Shown here: piece by piece, positions 38,261-45,908 of the stretch
How positions within the stretch are numbered: position 1 is the first letter of the stretch
Layout of the letters: each line of letters begins with the position of its first letter
NCBI RefSeq assembly: GCF_000021325.1
Contig: NC_011365.1
Location: forward strand, 1,274,501-1,338,500
Direction of reading: 5' to 3'
DNA: 64,000 nt
Source of the DNA: Gluconacetobacter diazotrophicus PA1 5
GTDB taxonomy: Bacteria > Pseudomonadota > Alphaproteobacteria > Acetobacterales > Acetobacteraceae
The notes under the pieces: model-generated
Databases searched by the model: none
Told to the model about the DNA's origin: nothing
The model's input: only the letters and a program-made list of their open reading frames with translations
Position numbers and translations under genes: made by a program

Positions 38261-38413
38261 ATGTTCGGTAAACGCATGGCCGGCTATCCGGCCGGCCACA
38301 AACTGTCGGACACCACAAAACAGACACTGGGCGGGGTTGCCGTCATCCTGTTGATGCTGGTCGCGATTGCGCTGAGCATCCTGCTGTCACCGACGATTCC
38401 CCTGGGCCAGTGA
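38261..38413 (+). CDS. 50-residue single-helix membrane protein
   Basis: A small protein (start MFGKRMAGYPAGHKLSDTTK) with one membrane helix (LGGVAVILLMLVAIALSILL) and a short outer tail (SPTIPLGQ). GGAG lies 9 bases before the ATG at 38261; an in-frame ATG at 38246 lacks a good site. It lies alone between cobS and the converging CHRD gene. Positive charge before the helix predicts an N-in orientation. No family recognised. Confidence 0.6.
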   Translation: MFGKRMAGYPAGHKLSDTTKQTLGGVAVILLMLVAIALSILLSPTIPLGQ

Positions 38414-38451
38414 ATAGGGTCCCCCGGCCATCGCCGGGGGACGCCCTGCAA

Positions 38452-38874
38452 TCAGCGAACCTGCAACTGGGCCCGGGCCTCGCCATCCGGATGGGCGGCG
38501 GTGTGCAGATTGACGTAGACGCGGCCGGCCCGCAGCGCCGTCACCTGCTCGGGCGTCAGGATGACGGCGCCGCGCAACGGGCTGGTATACGGGCCGCTGA
38601 TCGGCGCCAGCACCCCGGCATCCTGCCCCGGATCGGCGGGACCGTGGAAATGGGCGGCCATGACCGGGCCGCTGAGTCCCTTCCAGGTGATATGGTAGGT
38701 CACAAGGTTTTTCTTGTCGTCCAGCGTGGCGGTGACGCTGCCGCTCGGGGTTTCCGTCACGCCGGCGGCCGGGGTGAACTGGCCGGTCACGTGCTGCGTC
38801 CGCGCCTCGGCCGGCGCCACGGCCAGGACAGGCGCGGCCAGCGTCAGGCCGGCGAACAGGTAAGAACGGATCAT
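38452..38874 (-). CDS. exported CHRD-domain protein
   Basis: A 140-residue protein with a signal peptide (SYLFAGLTLAAPVLAVAPAEA) and one CHRD domain: FTPAAGVTETPSGSVTATLDDKKNLVTYHITWKGL, AAHFHGPADPG, ILTPEQVTALRAGRVYVNLHTAAHPDGEARAQL. CHRD domains are beta-sandwiches of unknown function found in chordin and many bacterial secreted proteins. The ATG at 38874 was chosen. Likely periplasmic. Confidence 0.88.
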   Translation of the reverse strand: MIRSYLFAGLTLAAPVLAVAPAEARTQHVTGQFTPAAGVTETPSGSVTATLDDKKNLVTYHITWKGLSGPVMAAHFHGPADPGQDAGVLAPISGPYTSPLRGAVILTPEQVTALRAGRVYVNLHTAAHPDGEARAQLQVR

Positions 38875-38979
38875 GTATTGGGATCTCCCGCAGAACTCGC
38901 TATGGCAGCGCAAGCATCGGCACGTCGTTTTCCTGCCGCTTCGCGCCTGCGCGGCCTGAAAAGCTTTGCCTGCCGAAAT

Positions 38980-39114
38980 TCAGATGTCCAGACCGGCCGA
39001 ACGGTTCAGCGCCGACAGGTCGGGATCGATCCGGGTGTCGACAAATCGCGCAACCTGGATGCCGCATGCAATGAGCAGCCCGGAAACCAGGCTCATCATT
39101 CCCAGATAGACCAT
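38980..39114 (-). CDS. 44-residue membrane micro-protein
   Basis: A 44-residue product beginning MVYLGMMSLVSGLLIACGIQ, with one hydrophobic segment and a single Cys, then the polar tail RFVDTRIDPDLSALNRSAGLDI. AGGAG sits seven bases before the ATG. The Cys after LLIA could be a lipobox-like site (LIAC), but no charged start precedes it. It lies upstream of the CHRD gene on the same strand. Function unknown. Confidence 0.55.
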   Translation of the reverse strand: MVYLGMMSLVSGLLIACGIQVARFVDTRIDPDLSALNRSAGLDI

Positions 39115-39309
39115 TGCCGTTCTCCTGCTGAAAACCACACAACAGCGTCAGAAATGGCCATCGCCTGTGCTCGAATCATGGCGAGAGCCGGACTTTTCTG
39201 CAGCATCGCCGTATCGTATCCCGACACGGGTCGTTACGCCTTCATAATCCCGATCGTGCCCGGATGCGCGTTAACATTATAAGACACGCATCCCGTCGCC
39301 GAGGACCCT

Positions 39310-39498
39310 TTACCAGCCATTGCCACCCCCGCCGCCATGGACGTATGGGCCGCGATCCTGATGGTCACCGCGACCATAATGGTCGCGATAATGATCGCGG
39401 TGGTCATAGCAGCCACCCAGCGCCACCGCCGCCCCAATCACGCAGGCGATACGCCATGCGCCTCGATGATATCCACCCGGGCGATGAAGATCTGCCAT
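39310..39498 (-). CDS. small His/Asp/Gly-rich lipoprotein
   Basis: A 62-residue product with a hydrophobic signal and lipobox (CVIGAAVALGGC, Cys at about residue 30). A short mature part follows, made of DHRDHYRDHYGRGDHQD and a Gly-rich end. AGGAGA lies about nine bases ahead of the ATG at 39498. The His/Asp-rich mature part could bind metal ions, which is an inference from composition. The repeated ATGGTC/GATCGCGGT pattern on DNA mirrors the RDHY repeat. Confidence 0.55.
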   Translation of the reverse strand: MADLHRPGGYHRGAWRIACVIGAAVALGGCYDHRDHYRDHYGRGDHQDRGPYVHGGGGGNGW

Positions 39499-39627
39499 CA
39501 CGACTTTCTCCTGTCACAGCAACACCAAAACAGGTGCGAAGTTCCAGAATTACAATAAATTCCGTCTGGTTATCCCACGGTAGCACCGACCCGATCCTGC
39601 CTGCCCCGTTTCAGGGACCGATCGCCC

Positions 39628-39966
39628 TCAACCGACATTCTGCACGAGGGTCCAGCGCCCATCGACCTTCTTGAAGGAAAGTTGCGCCGTATTCGTGCCG
39701 TTTTTCGTCACGGCGGTCACCGCACAGCGATAGACGCCATTGTCCTGCGCCGTGCAGTCCGCATGGGAAATCACCAGATCCGCCGGATCATACGGGCCGC
39801 TGAACAGGCCGAGCGTCATGCCGGACGCCTTTTGGTTCTCCGTCTGCATCGCGCTGCGGATCACCTGCTGGATATCGGCGGTGGTGGGCGCCCCGGCCTG
39901 GCCGCAGGCAGCCAGCATCATCAGCAGCGCAAGGCCCGCCGCCGGTTTGGTGAGGGTGTGATGCAT
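39628..39966 (-). CDS. small exported lipoprotein of unknown function
   Basis: A 112-residue protein with signal and lipobox LALLMMLAACGQ (Cys at residue 21). The mature part contains TTADIQQVIRSAMQTENQKASG, CTAQDNGVYRCAVTAV with two Cys that may form a disulfide, and the C-terminal FKKVDGRWTLVQNVG typical of small lipoproteins with an NTF2-like or NlpE-like tail. The ATG at 39966 was chosen; the long frame upstream is antisense to the next gene. Family not identified. Confidence 0.8.
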   Translation of the reverse strand: MHHTLTKPAAGLALLMMLAACGQAGAPTTADIQQVIRSAMQTENQKASGMTLGLFSGPYDPADLVISHADCTAQDNGVYRCAVTAVTKNGTNTAQLSFKKVDGRWTLVQNVG

Positions 39967-40126
39967 TGAATCGCGCGTCCTTCCAGGCATGGTTCGCATG
40001 ACGGAAGAACGGTTGAGCCGGGGACCGGTTCGCGGCGAACCCGGGCGGCATGCCTGCTTTGCCGCCATGGGGGTAAAAACCGCCGCGCCGCGCCACACAT
40101 TATTTGTCGGACAAGGAGAACGACCC

Positions 40127-40360
40127 ATGCCCCGCTTCATCGAAGACGACGACGCACCGGCCAACACCGGGCCGGACAAGCACGAACAGGCGCGACGCCT
40201 GGCCGAGGCTGCCCTACGGGCCGAGGAAGAGGGCCAGCAGGCCCACGCGGACGAATTGTTCGCCGAGGCCGAACGCACCGACCCGCTGGCCGTGGAAAAT
40301 GTCCTGATGGAATGGCCCGAGCATCCGCGCGCCCGCCGCCATGGCCGCGGACCTACTTAA
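40127..40360 (+). CDS. small acidic protein of unknown function
   Basis: A 77-residue, helical, acidic protein (PRFIEDDDAPANTGPDKHEQARRLAEAALRAEEEG). AAGGAGAA stands directly before the ATG at 40127. The C-terminus is basic (HPRARRHGRGPT). No domain recognised. It overlaps the end of the converging acyltransferase gene by eight bases. Confidence 0.75.
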   Translation: MPRFIEDDDAPANTGPDKHEQARRLAEAALRAEEEGQQAHADELFAEAERTDPLAVENVLMEWPEHPRARRHGRGPT

Positions 40361-41324
40361 CGGGCGTCTCGGCGTCCGCGTTGCGCCGCAACAGGGCAGC
40401 ACCCTCGGCGACCGCGTTCCAGGCCGCCTGGGCCAGGGCCTTGCGGCTGGGAAAATCGTCGGGGTCCAGGGCCGGATGCAGCATCACGGTGGCGCGCATC
40501 GAACGCCACTGCGCCAGTTGCCACACGTGCGGCGCCAGGTCCATGTCGCCATACCAGGAGAACACCGCCCGGCGGTGGCGGTTCACGTTCAGCCCGTCCA
40601 GCCGGTCATAGACCAGCGAGACCGGCTGGATCAGCGGTGCCATCCCCGGCGCGTAGGTCAGCATCGGGGGCTGGGTGTCGGCCCCCTTGCGCAGGGCCGG
40701 CATCTTGGCGATCGCGAAGAACGCCGACATGAACGGCAGGACCCGCGCACCGTCGGATGAGGTTCCTTCCGGAAACAGGACCAGGTTGTCGCCGTTGATC
40801 AGGCGTCCGACCATCTCGTCCCGCTCGCGCCCCGTCGTGCTGCGCTGGCGGCTGACGAAGATCGTGCGCCCGATGCGCGACACGGTTCCCATGATCGGCC
40901 AGTTGCCGATATCGCCCTTGGCCACGAATACGGACGGCAGGACGGTTCCCAGCACGGGCACGTCCAGCCATGATGCATGGTTGGAGACATAGATCACCGG
41001 GCGTTCGCCCCGCGCCCGCGCGCGGGCGCCGCCCACCGTGCCGGCCCGGGTGCCGATCACCCTGATGTCCAGCGACAGCAGCCGGCAGAGCATGCCCCAG
41101 ATCACACGGGTCCAGCGGATCTTCGCAGTGCCGGGCACCAGCAGCAGCAGGGCTTCGAAACCGACCGACAGGGGCACCCATACCGCGATCGCGACCAGAC
41201 GCGCCGTCGCGCGCAGCCGTGCCGGGAACCGGCCGCGAGGAGCGAACCCCACATCGGGACCGTCAGCCGGCCCGTCATCGGGCAGCACCATGGCCCGACG
41301 GCGCCCGGCCCGGCGCCCGGTCAT
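40353..41324 (-). CDS. PlsC-type 1-acylglycerol-3-phosphate acyltransferase family protein
   Basis: A 323-residue membrane enzyme. A hydrophobic segment near residue 45 (LVAIAVWVPLSVGFEALLLLV) precedes the acyltransferase motifs NHASWLD (motif I, HX4D near residue 116) and FPEGTSSDG (motif III). PLIQPVSLVYD resembles motif IV. Such enzymes acylate lysophospholipids or other acceptors. The ATG at 41324 was used; a GTG at 41333 is possible. Whether it is the main PlsC or an ornithine-lipid type enzyme is open. Confidence 0.88.
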   Translation of the reverse strand: MTGRRAGRRRAMVLPDDGPADGPDVGFAPRGRFPARLRATARLVAIAVWVPLSVGFEALLLLVPGTAKIRWTRVIWGMLCRLLSLDIRVIGTRAGTVGGARARARGERPVIYVSNHASWLDVPVLGTVLPSVFVAKGDIGNWPIMGTVSRIGRTIFVSRQRSTTGRERDEMVGRLINGDNLVLFPEGTSSDGARVLPFMSAFFAIAKMPALRKGADTQPPMLTYAPGMAPLIQPVSLVYDRLDGLNVNRHRRAVFSWYGDMDLAPHVWQLAQWRSMRATVMLHPALDPDDFPSRKALAQAAWNAVAEGAALLRRNADAETPVK

Positions 41325-41621
41325 GCCCGACACCCCGGACAGGGGGGCATGAGGCGCGAAACGCGGAAAGGAACAGAAATCATGTACCGATCATAGCCCG
41401 GATAACGTGGCGGCCCAAACCGGGGCCGGCCGCCGACGGTCATGCATCATCAATCGGGGCCCAGTCAATCGACGCCCCGCGGAACCCTGGGACACGGGAC
41501 CCTGGGACACGGACACGCTGCCCGGCGCCCCGCCCACGTATCACATAGCCGATAGGGTGGGAAACATCCGGCCGCGACTCACGTTCAGCCGTTGTCGCAT
41601 GAGCCAACATTGGAGGTCATC

Positions 41622-41912
41622 ATGTCGAGAACGGCCATGGCGGGCGCCGCCCCCCGCACGGACAAACCCCAGGACGAAAAGAAAAAACCGGGCCGCGCCG
41701 AAACGGAGGCCAAGCTGGACGAGGGACTGGACGAGAGCTTTCCGGCCAGCGACCCCCCCCTCCACCGGCGGATCGACGTCGGCCGACGCCGAGTAAACGG
41801 GAGGGAGCGAAGCGCGGGACGGCAGGCCGACCTGTCGCAAAGCCCCGCCTGGGAACCTGTCACGGGCAGGGCGCATGATACGCCCCCCGATCGACGTCCG
41901 CCCCCGGCGTGA
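41622..41912 (+). pseudogene. small SDPPS-type protein with a probable frameshift at a C8 tract
   Basis: GGAGG precedes ATG 41622. The frame reads AETEAKLDEGLDESFPASDPP, a motif seen at the C-terminus of many small alphaproteobacterial proteins, which normally continue with Ser and end soon after. Here eight C residues at 41753-41760 shift the reading frame into a 49-residue Arg/Pro-rich tail ending at 41912. With seven C the frame would read DPPSTGGSTSADAE and stop at 41796, giving 57 residues. This could be a true indel, slippage, or a sequencing error. Function of the family is unknown. Confidence 0.6.
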
Positions 41913-42111
41913 CGTCTCCGTTCGTGGTGGCGTGGCCTGTGCATGACGCAGGCGGAAGCCCCATATAGCGACTGTGTCGCCAGGCGACATGACGCCCGGC
42001 AAGACGGTGCAAAGCCGCAATCGCCATGAACGGATGGCATGGTCCATAAGGGCAAGGCATGCGCGACATGACCGCCAGAGTGCAACCCGGTTGGAAAAAG
42101 GGAGAACTTCC

Positions 42112-42525
42112 ATGACGATGTCGCATTCCCGCCTCGGCGCCTCTTCCGGAAATCCGGCCGATATCGGGCCGTGGCTCGATCGGACCGAATGCGCGTCCTG
42201 GCTGGACACCTTCCTTTCGGAAACCGCACCGCAGCGCGGATACGGGCACCTGCTCCGCCGGGCGGCGGATACCGGACTCTATGACGTGGTGCGGAACTGG
42301 AGCCAGACCCCCAGCCCGTTCCCCACCGACATGCTGACGGTACAGTTGCTTCTGCCCCCGGACCTGGTGGCCGAAATCGCGCGCGAGACGGCGATGACGG
42401 ATCAGGACACGCTTGCGGCCCTGACGACCGAACTGCCGCTGGCCGTGCGGCGGCACAGCACGCAGAAGCGTTTCAACCGGTTCGGACATGCCGGCTGCCA
42501 GGGCGAGGACCCCACCCGGCGATAA
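42112..42525 (+). CDS. YidB/DUF937-like small protein
   Basis: A 137-residue protein. GGGAG lies before ATG 42112. The central part, HLLRRAADTGLYDVVRNWSQTPSPFPTDML and LLPPDLVAEIARETAMTDQDTLAALTTELPLAV, resembles the helical YidB (DUF937) pattern in which an LxxxLG segment and a Leu-Pro end repeat. The resemblance is by eye and weak. No signal peptide. The longer frame reaching 41974 lacks a ribosome site. Confidence 0.6.
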   Translation: MTMSHSRLGASSGNPADIGPWLDRTECASWLDTFLSETAPQRGYGHLLRRAADTGLYDVVRNWSQTPSPFPTDMLTVQLLLPPDLVAEIARETAMTDQDTLAALTTELPLAVRRHSTQKRFNRFGHAGCQGEDPTRR

Positions 42526-43258
42526 GAGTCCGTTTCCGAGCCTTGATGCCGGTGATCCGATGCGTGTTCCGCTCCCGCATCGCGGCTCCGGGGAACCACA
42601 TTGAGAAGCGGCGCCGGCGGCTACCGCATTGGTGCGGACGCCATCTGCCGTTTCGTGATCTCCTGTTTTCCAAGCGATTTCCTCCCGCGGCGATACGTGT
42701 CTGCACATGGCGCGCGGCGTATGCACGCCTGTCCGGAACCGGACCATCCCGCATGACGTTGCCACCCTGAAAGATCGCGACGACGGGAGCGGATGCGTCG
42801 GCCCACCCGGCACGCGATCATGCCCGAAGCTGGGCCATGGGTTCGCCTGGTCTGGTGTCGCGTCCGCTCGCGCACATTTTCGTCACGTTTCATGGGCACA
42901 ATAATGCGCCTGAGCCCGAAAGCCTTGGAGGCGGGCACGGACTGACAACCAAGATCCTGATATTATTAAATAGCTCGCATACATTCCTGATTGTGACGAT
43001 TTTCGATTTCATGGTATGGCTCGACCCTATAGGAAGGCTGAAATAGCGGATACACCGCCGGGCGCCAGGATGCTGCATTCTCGTTCATTACGAATTCTTC
43101 GAAATGTCGGTCATTCCGTACGAGACTGTCCCGGTGACGAAATCACCCTATCCGCATGGGTCCGGGCGACTATCGGCGTTTCGTCGCGTAATCGCATTGT
43201 TTCCCATGCATACTGATGCATCGCTCCGCATAACCCATGGACCAGAGAGGACCGTGAC
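42526..43258. other. 733-base non-coding region upstream of manC
   Basis: No convincing gene here. The part at 42940-43020 is AT-rich (runs such as ATATTATTAAATAG) inside otherwise GC-rich DNA, and 43200-43240 holds short inverted repeats (TGCATACTGATGCA). The ORFs of 65-75 codons have no ribosome site or motif. It may hold the promoter and leader of manC or be a decayed remnant. Confidence 0.5.
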
Positions 43259-44722
43259 ATGTCTGACACCACCTTCCCGGTGATCGGCACCAAGGCTGCC
43301 AACACGACCCGTATCGTTCCCGTCATCCTGTCCGGCGGAACCGGCAGCCGGCTTTGGCCGCTCTCGCGGGCCAGCTATCCCAAACAGCTCTGGTCCCTGG
43401 TCAGCGAGAAGACGATGCTGCAGGAAACGGCGCTGCGCGGCTGCGGGGAAATGTTCGACGCGCCGATCGTCATCTGCAACAACGAACATCGATTCCTGAT
43501 CGCCGAGCAACTGCGCGAGGCCGGTATCGAGAATGCGCGGATCGTGCTGGAACCCGCCGGACGCAATTCCGCCCCGGCCATCGCCGCCGCCGCCCTGCTG
43601 GCCGCCGAGACGAACCCGGATGCGGTGCTGTGGATCATGGCCGCCGATGCCGTCATCACGCGCCCGGAAACACTGGAGCACCTGATGCCCGCGGCGGCGG
43701 CGGCGGCGCAGCGCGGCCATATCGTCGTCTTCGGCATGCACCCCACGCGGCCCGAGACCGGATACGGCTACATCGAGGCCGGCAAGCCGCTTGCCAAGCT
43801 GCCCGAGGCCAACGCGGTCGCCTGCTTCATCGAAAAGCCGGATGCCGCGACGGCGGCCGAGCTGATCGCGTCGGGCAAGTATATGTGGAATTCGGGCATG
43901 TTCGTCTTCACCGCCCGTACCCTGCTGAAGGAAATGGAGACCTACGCCCCGGCCGTACTGAACCCCGTACGCCAGGCCGTCGAACGCCGCACCAGCGACC
44001 TGGTGTTCCAGCGCCTGGACCCGCAATCCTTCCTGTCCACGCCCGATATCTCGTTCGATTATGCCGTCATGGAACATACCGACCAGGCGGCGGTGATCGC
44101 CGGCGATTTCGGATGGACCGATATCGGCAGCTGGGACGCGCTGTGGGACATCAGCAGGAAGGATGACAGCGGCAATGTCGCCGAAGGCCAGGTTTTTCTG
44201 GAATCGGTCCATGGCAGCTATGTCCGGTCGGACGAGATCCTGACCGCCGTCGTCGGCGTCGACGACGTGATCGTGGTCGCGACCCGCGACGCGGTGCTGG
44301 TGACGCAGCAGAGCAAGGCGCAGGACGTCAAGAAGATCGTCACCCGCCTGCAGGCCGCGGGACGCCAGGAGGCCAAGGCGCATAACCGCTGCTATCGTCC
44401 CTGGGGTTTCTATGAAAGCCTGATCCAGGACCAGCGCTTCCAGGTCAAGCGCATCGTCGTGATGCCGGGCGAAAAACTGTCGCTGCAGAAGCACTACCAT
44501 CGCGCCGAACACTGGATCGTCGTCAGCGGCGTGGCGCTGGTGACCCGCAATGCGGAACTGATTACCGTCCATGAGAACGAGAGCATCTACCTGCCGCAGG
44601 AATGCACCCACCGGATGGAAAATCCCGGCAAGATTCCGCTGGTGCTGATCGAGATCCAGACCGGATCCTATCTGGGCGAGGACGATATCATCCGGTTCGA
44701 GGATAACTACAACCGCAGCTGA
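43259..44722 (+). CDS. manC: mannose-1-phosphate guanylyltransferase / mannose-6-phosphate isomerase
   Basis: A 487-residue bifunctional type II enzyme of the ManC/AlgA/XanB family that makes GDP-mannose for surface polysaccharides. The N-terminal nucleotidyltransferase shows VILSGGTGSRLWPLSRASYPKQ (residues 23-44), EPAGRNSAPAIAAAAL and FIEKPDAATA. The C-terminal cupin isomerase domain has CYRPWGFYESL, VMPGEKLSLQKHYHRAEHWIVVSG. Followed by galE after a hairpin-containing 61-base gap. GDP-mannose fits acetan-type exopolysaccharide in acetic acid bacteria. Confidence 0.95.
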   Translation: MSDTTFPVIGTKAANTTRIVPVILSGGTGSRLWPLSRASYPKQLWSLVSEKTMLQETALRGCGEMFDAPIVICNNEHRFLIAEQLREAGIENARIVLEPAGRNSAPAIAAAALLAAETNPDAVLWIMAADAVITRPETLEHLMPAAAAAAQRGHIVVFGMHPTRPETGYGYIEAGKPLAKLPEANAVACFIEKPDAATAAELIASGKYMWNSGMFVFTARTLLKEMETYAPAVLNPVRQAVERRTSDLVFQRLDPQSFLSTPDISFDYAVMEHTDQAAVIAGDFGWTDIGSWDALWDISRKDDSGNVAEGQVFLESVHGSYVRSDEILTAVVGVDDVIVVATRDAVLVTQQSKAQDVKKIVTRLQAAGRQEAKAHNRCYRPWGFYESLIQDQRFQVKRIVVMPGEKLSLQKHYHRAEHWIVVSGVALVTRNAELITVHENESIYLPQECTHRMENPGKIPLVLIEIQTGSYLGEDDIIRFEDNYNRS

Positions 44723-44730
44723 TGCCTCAT

Positions 44731-44759
44731 CTCCGAAATTCGATCGGCGGATTTCGGAG
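44731..44759 (+). other. hairpin in the manC-galE gap
   Basis: CTCCGAAAT pairs with ATTTCGGAG (9 bp) around an 11-base loop, eight bases after the manC stop. No T tract follows, so it may stabilise the 3' end or modulate galE expression rather than terminate. Confidence 0.45.
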
Positions 44760-44783
44760 GTCGGCAGCCTCCGGGAGAGGATC

Positions 44784-45839
44784 ATGACGACACGATCACG
44801 CTTTCTGGTCACGGGCGGCGCGGGCTATGTCGGCAGCCATGTCGTGGCCGCGCTGTGCGATGCGGGGCATGATGTCGTCATATTCGACAATCTACGGACC
44901 GGACATCGGGAGTCCGTCCCCGATGGCGTGCGCTTCGTCCCGGGAGACCTGGCGGACCGGCCGCTGGTGGACAGGGTGCTGGCGGACGGCCCGTGGGACG
45001 GCGTGCTGCATTTCGCCGCGCTGTCCCTGGTCGGCGAGAGCATGCAGCAGCCGTTCCTGTACATGGAGGCCAATGCCGGACTGGGATTTTCGCTGATCGA
45101 TGCCTGTGTCCGCCATGGCGTCAAGCGGTTCGTCTTCTCATCGACCGCCGCCCTGTTCGGACAGACCGAGGACGCCCTGATCACCGAGCGGACACCCATC
45201 ATTCCCGGCTCGCCCTACGGCGAGAGCAAGCACATGGTGGAACGCGCGCTGGTGTGGGCCGACCGCATTCACGGATTGCGCAGTGCCTGCCTGCGCTATT
45301 TCAACGCGGCCGGTGCCGATCCCACCGGACGGATCGGCGAGGACCACCGGCCCGAAACGCACCTGATCCCCCTGGTCATCGATGCCGCTCTGGGACGACG
45401 GGGGGAACTGCAATTGTTCGGCGACGATTATCCGACGCCGGACGGTACCTGCATCCGCGATTACATCCACGTCACCGACCTGGCGCAGGCGCATCTGGCG
45501 GCCCTGGACGTCATCCATGACCGCAGCGTCGTCTATAATGTCGGAAACGGGGTCGGTCATTCCAACATGGAGGTCATCCGCAGCGTGGAACGCGTGACCG
45601 GGCGCACCGTCCCGTGGCGCCTGGCCCCGCGCCGTCCCGGCGACCCCGCGCGCCTGGTCGCCGGAGCCGAGCGGCTGCGCGCGGAAACGTCCTGGACCCC
45701 CCGCTTCGCCAGACTGGATGACATCGTCGAGACGGCCTATCGCTGGCGCCTGGCCCACCCGGACGGCTATCGCAGCCTGGTCGCCGCCGAGAGCCTGCTA
45801 GAGCAGATCCTGAGTAGGCGGAATCGCCTAATCACGTGA
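44784..45839 (+). CDS. galE: UDP-glucose 4-epimerase (GalE-type SDR)
   Basis: A 351-residue extended short-chain dehydrogenase. Rossmann motif VTGGAGYVGSHVVAAL at residue 9; catalytic YGESK near residue 148 (YxxxK) with the preceding Ser region FSSTAALFG. YNVGNGVGHSNMEVIRSVERVTG is the typical GalE C-terminal stretch. It interconverts UDP-glucose and UDP-galactose for surface glycans. Good ribosome site (GGGAGAGGATC). Paired with manC as a sugar-nucleotide unit. The stop is followed by a strong palindrome. Confidence 0.93.
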   Translation: MTTRSRFLVTGGAGYVGSHVVAALCDAGHDVVIFDNLRTGHRESVPDGVRFVPGDLADRPLVDRVLADGPWDGVLHFAALSLVGESMQQPFLYMEANAGLGFSLIDACVRHGVKRFVFSSTAALFGQTEDALITERTPIIPGSPYGESKHMVERALVWADRIHGLRSACLRYFNAAGADPTGRIGEDHRPETHLIPLVIDAALGRRGELQLFGDDYPTPDGTCIRDYIHVTDLAQAHLAALDVIHDRSVVYNVGNGVGHSNMEVIRSVERVTGRTVPWRLAPRRPGDPARLVAGAERLRAETSWTPRFARLDDIVETAYRWRLAHPDGYRSLVAAESLLEQILSRRNRLIT

Positions 45840-45861
45840 AGATGCGCTGAAAACAAAAATC

Positions 45862-45899
45862 TAGAGTGCATGATTGGGTTTACCCAATCATGCACTCTA
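45862..45899 (-). terminator. 18-bp stem palindromic terminator
   Basis: TAGAGTGCATGATTGGGT and its exact reverse complement are separated by two bases, between converging galE and the GGDEF-EAL gene. On the minus strand it is followed by GATTTTTGTTTTC, so it can terminate that transcript; on the plus strand no T tract follows. Confidence 0.75.
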
Positions 45900-45908
45900 A
45901 GAGGCCGA

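Noticed and set aside
38900-39142. 80-codon minus-strand frame overlapping the 44-residue micro-protein.
   Set aside because: It is in another frame, is low-complexity Cys/Arg/Gly-rich, and lacks a ribosome site, whereas the shorter frame has AGGAG.
41974-42111. 46-codon upstream extension of the YidB-like protein.
   Set aside because: The Arg/His-rich extension has no ribosome site, while ATG 42112 follows GGGAG at good distance.
42837-43046. 69-codon plus-strand frame (and 43016-43216, 66 codons) in the manC upstream gap.
   Set aside because: No ribosome site, no recognisable motif, and codon use unlike the neighbours; more likely random frames in AT-rich DNA.
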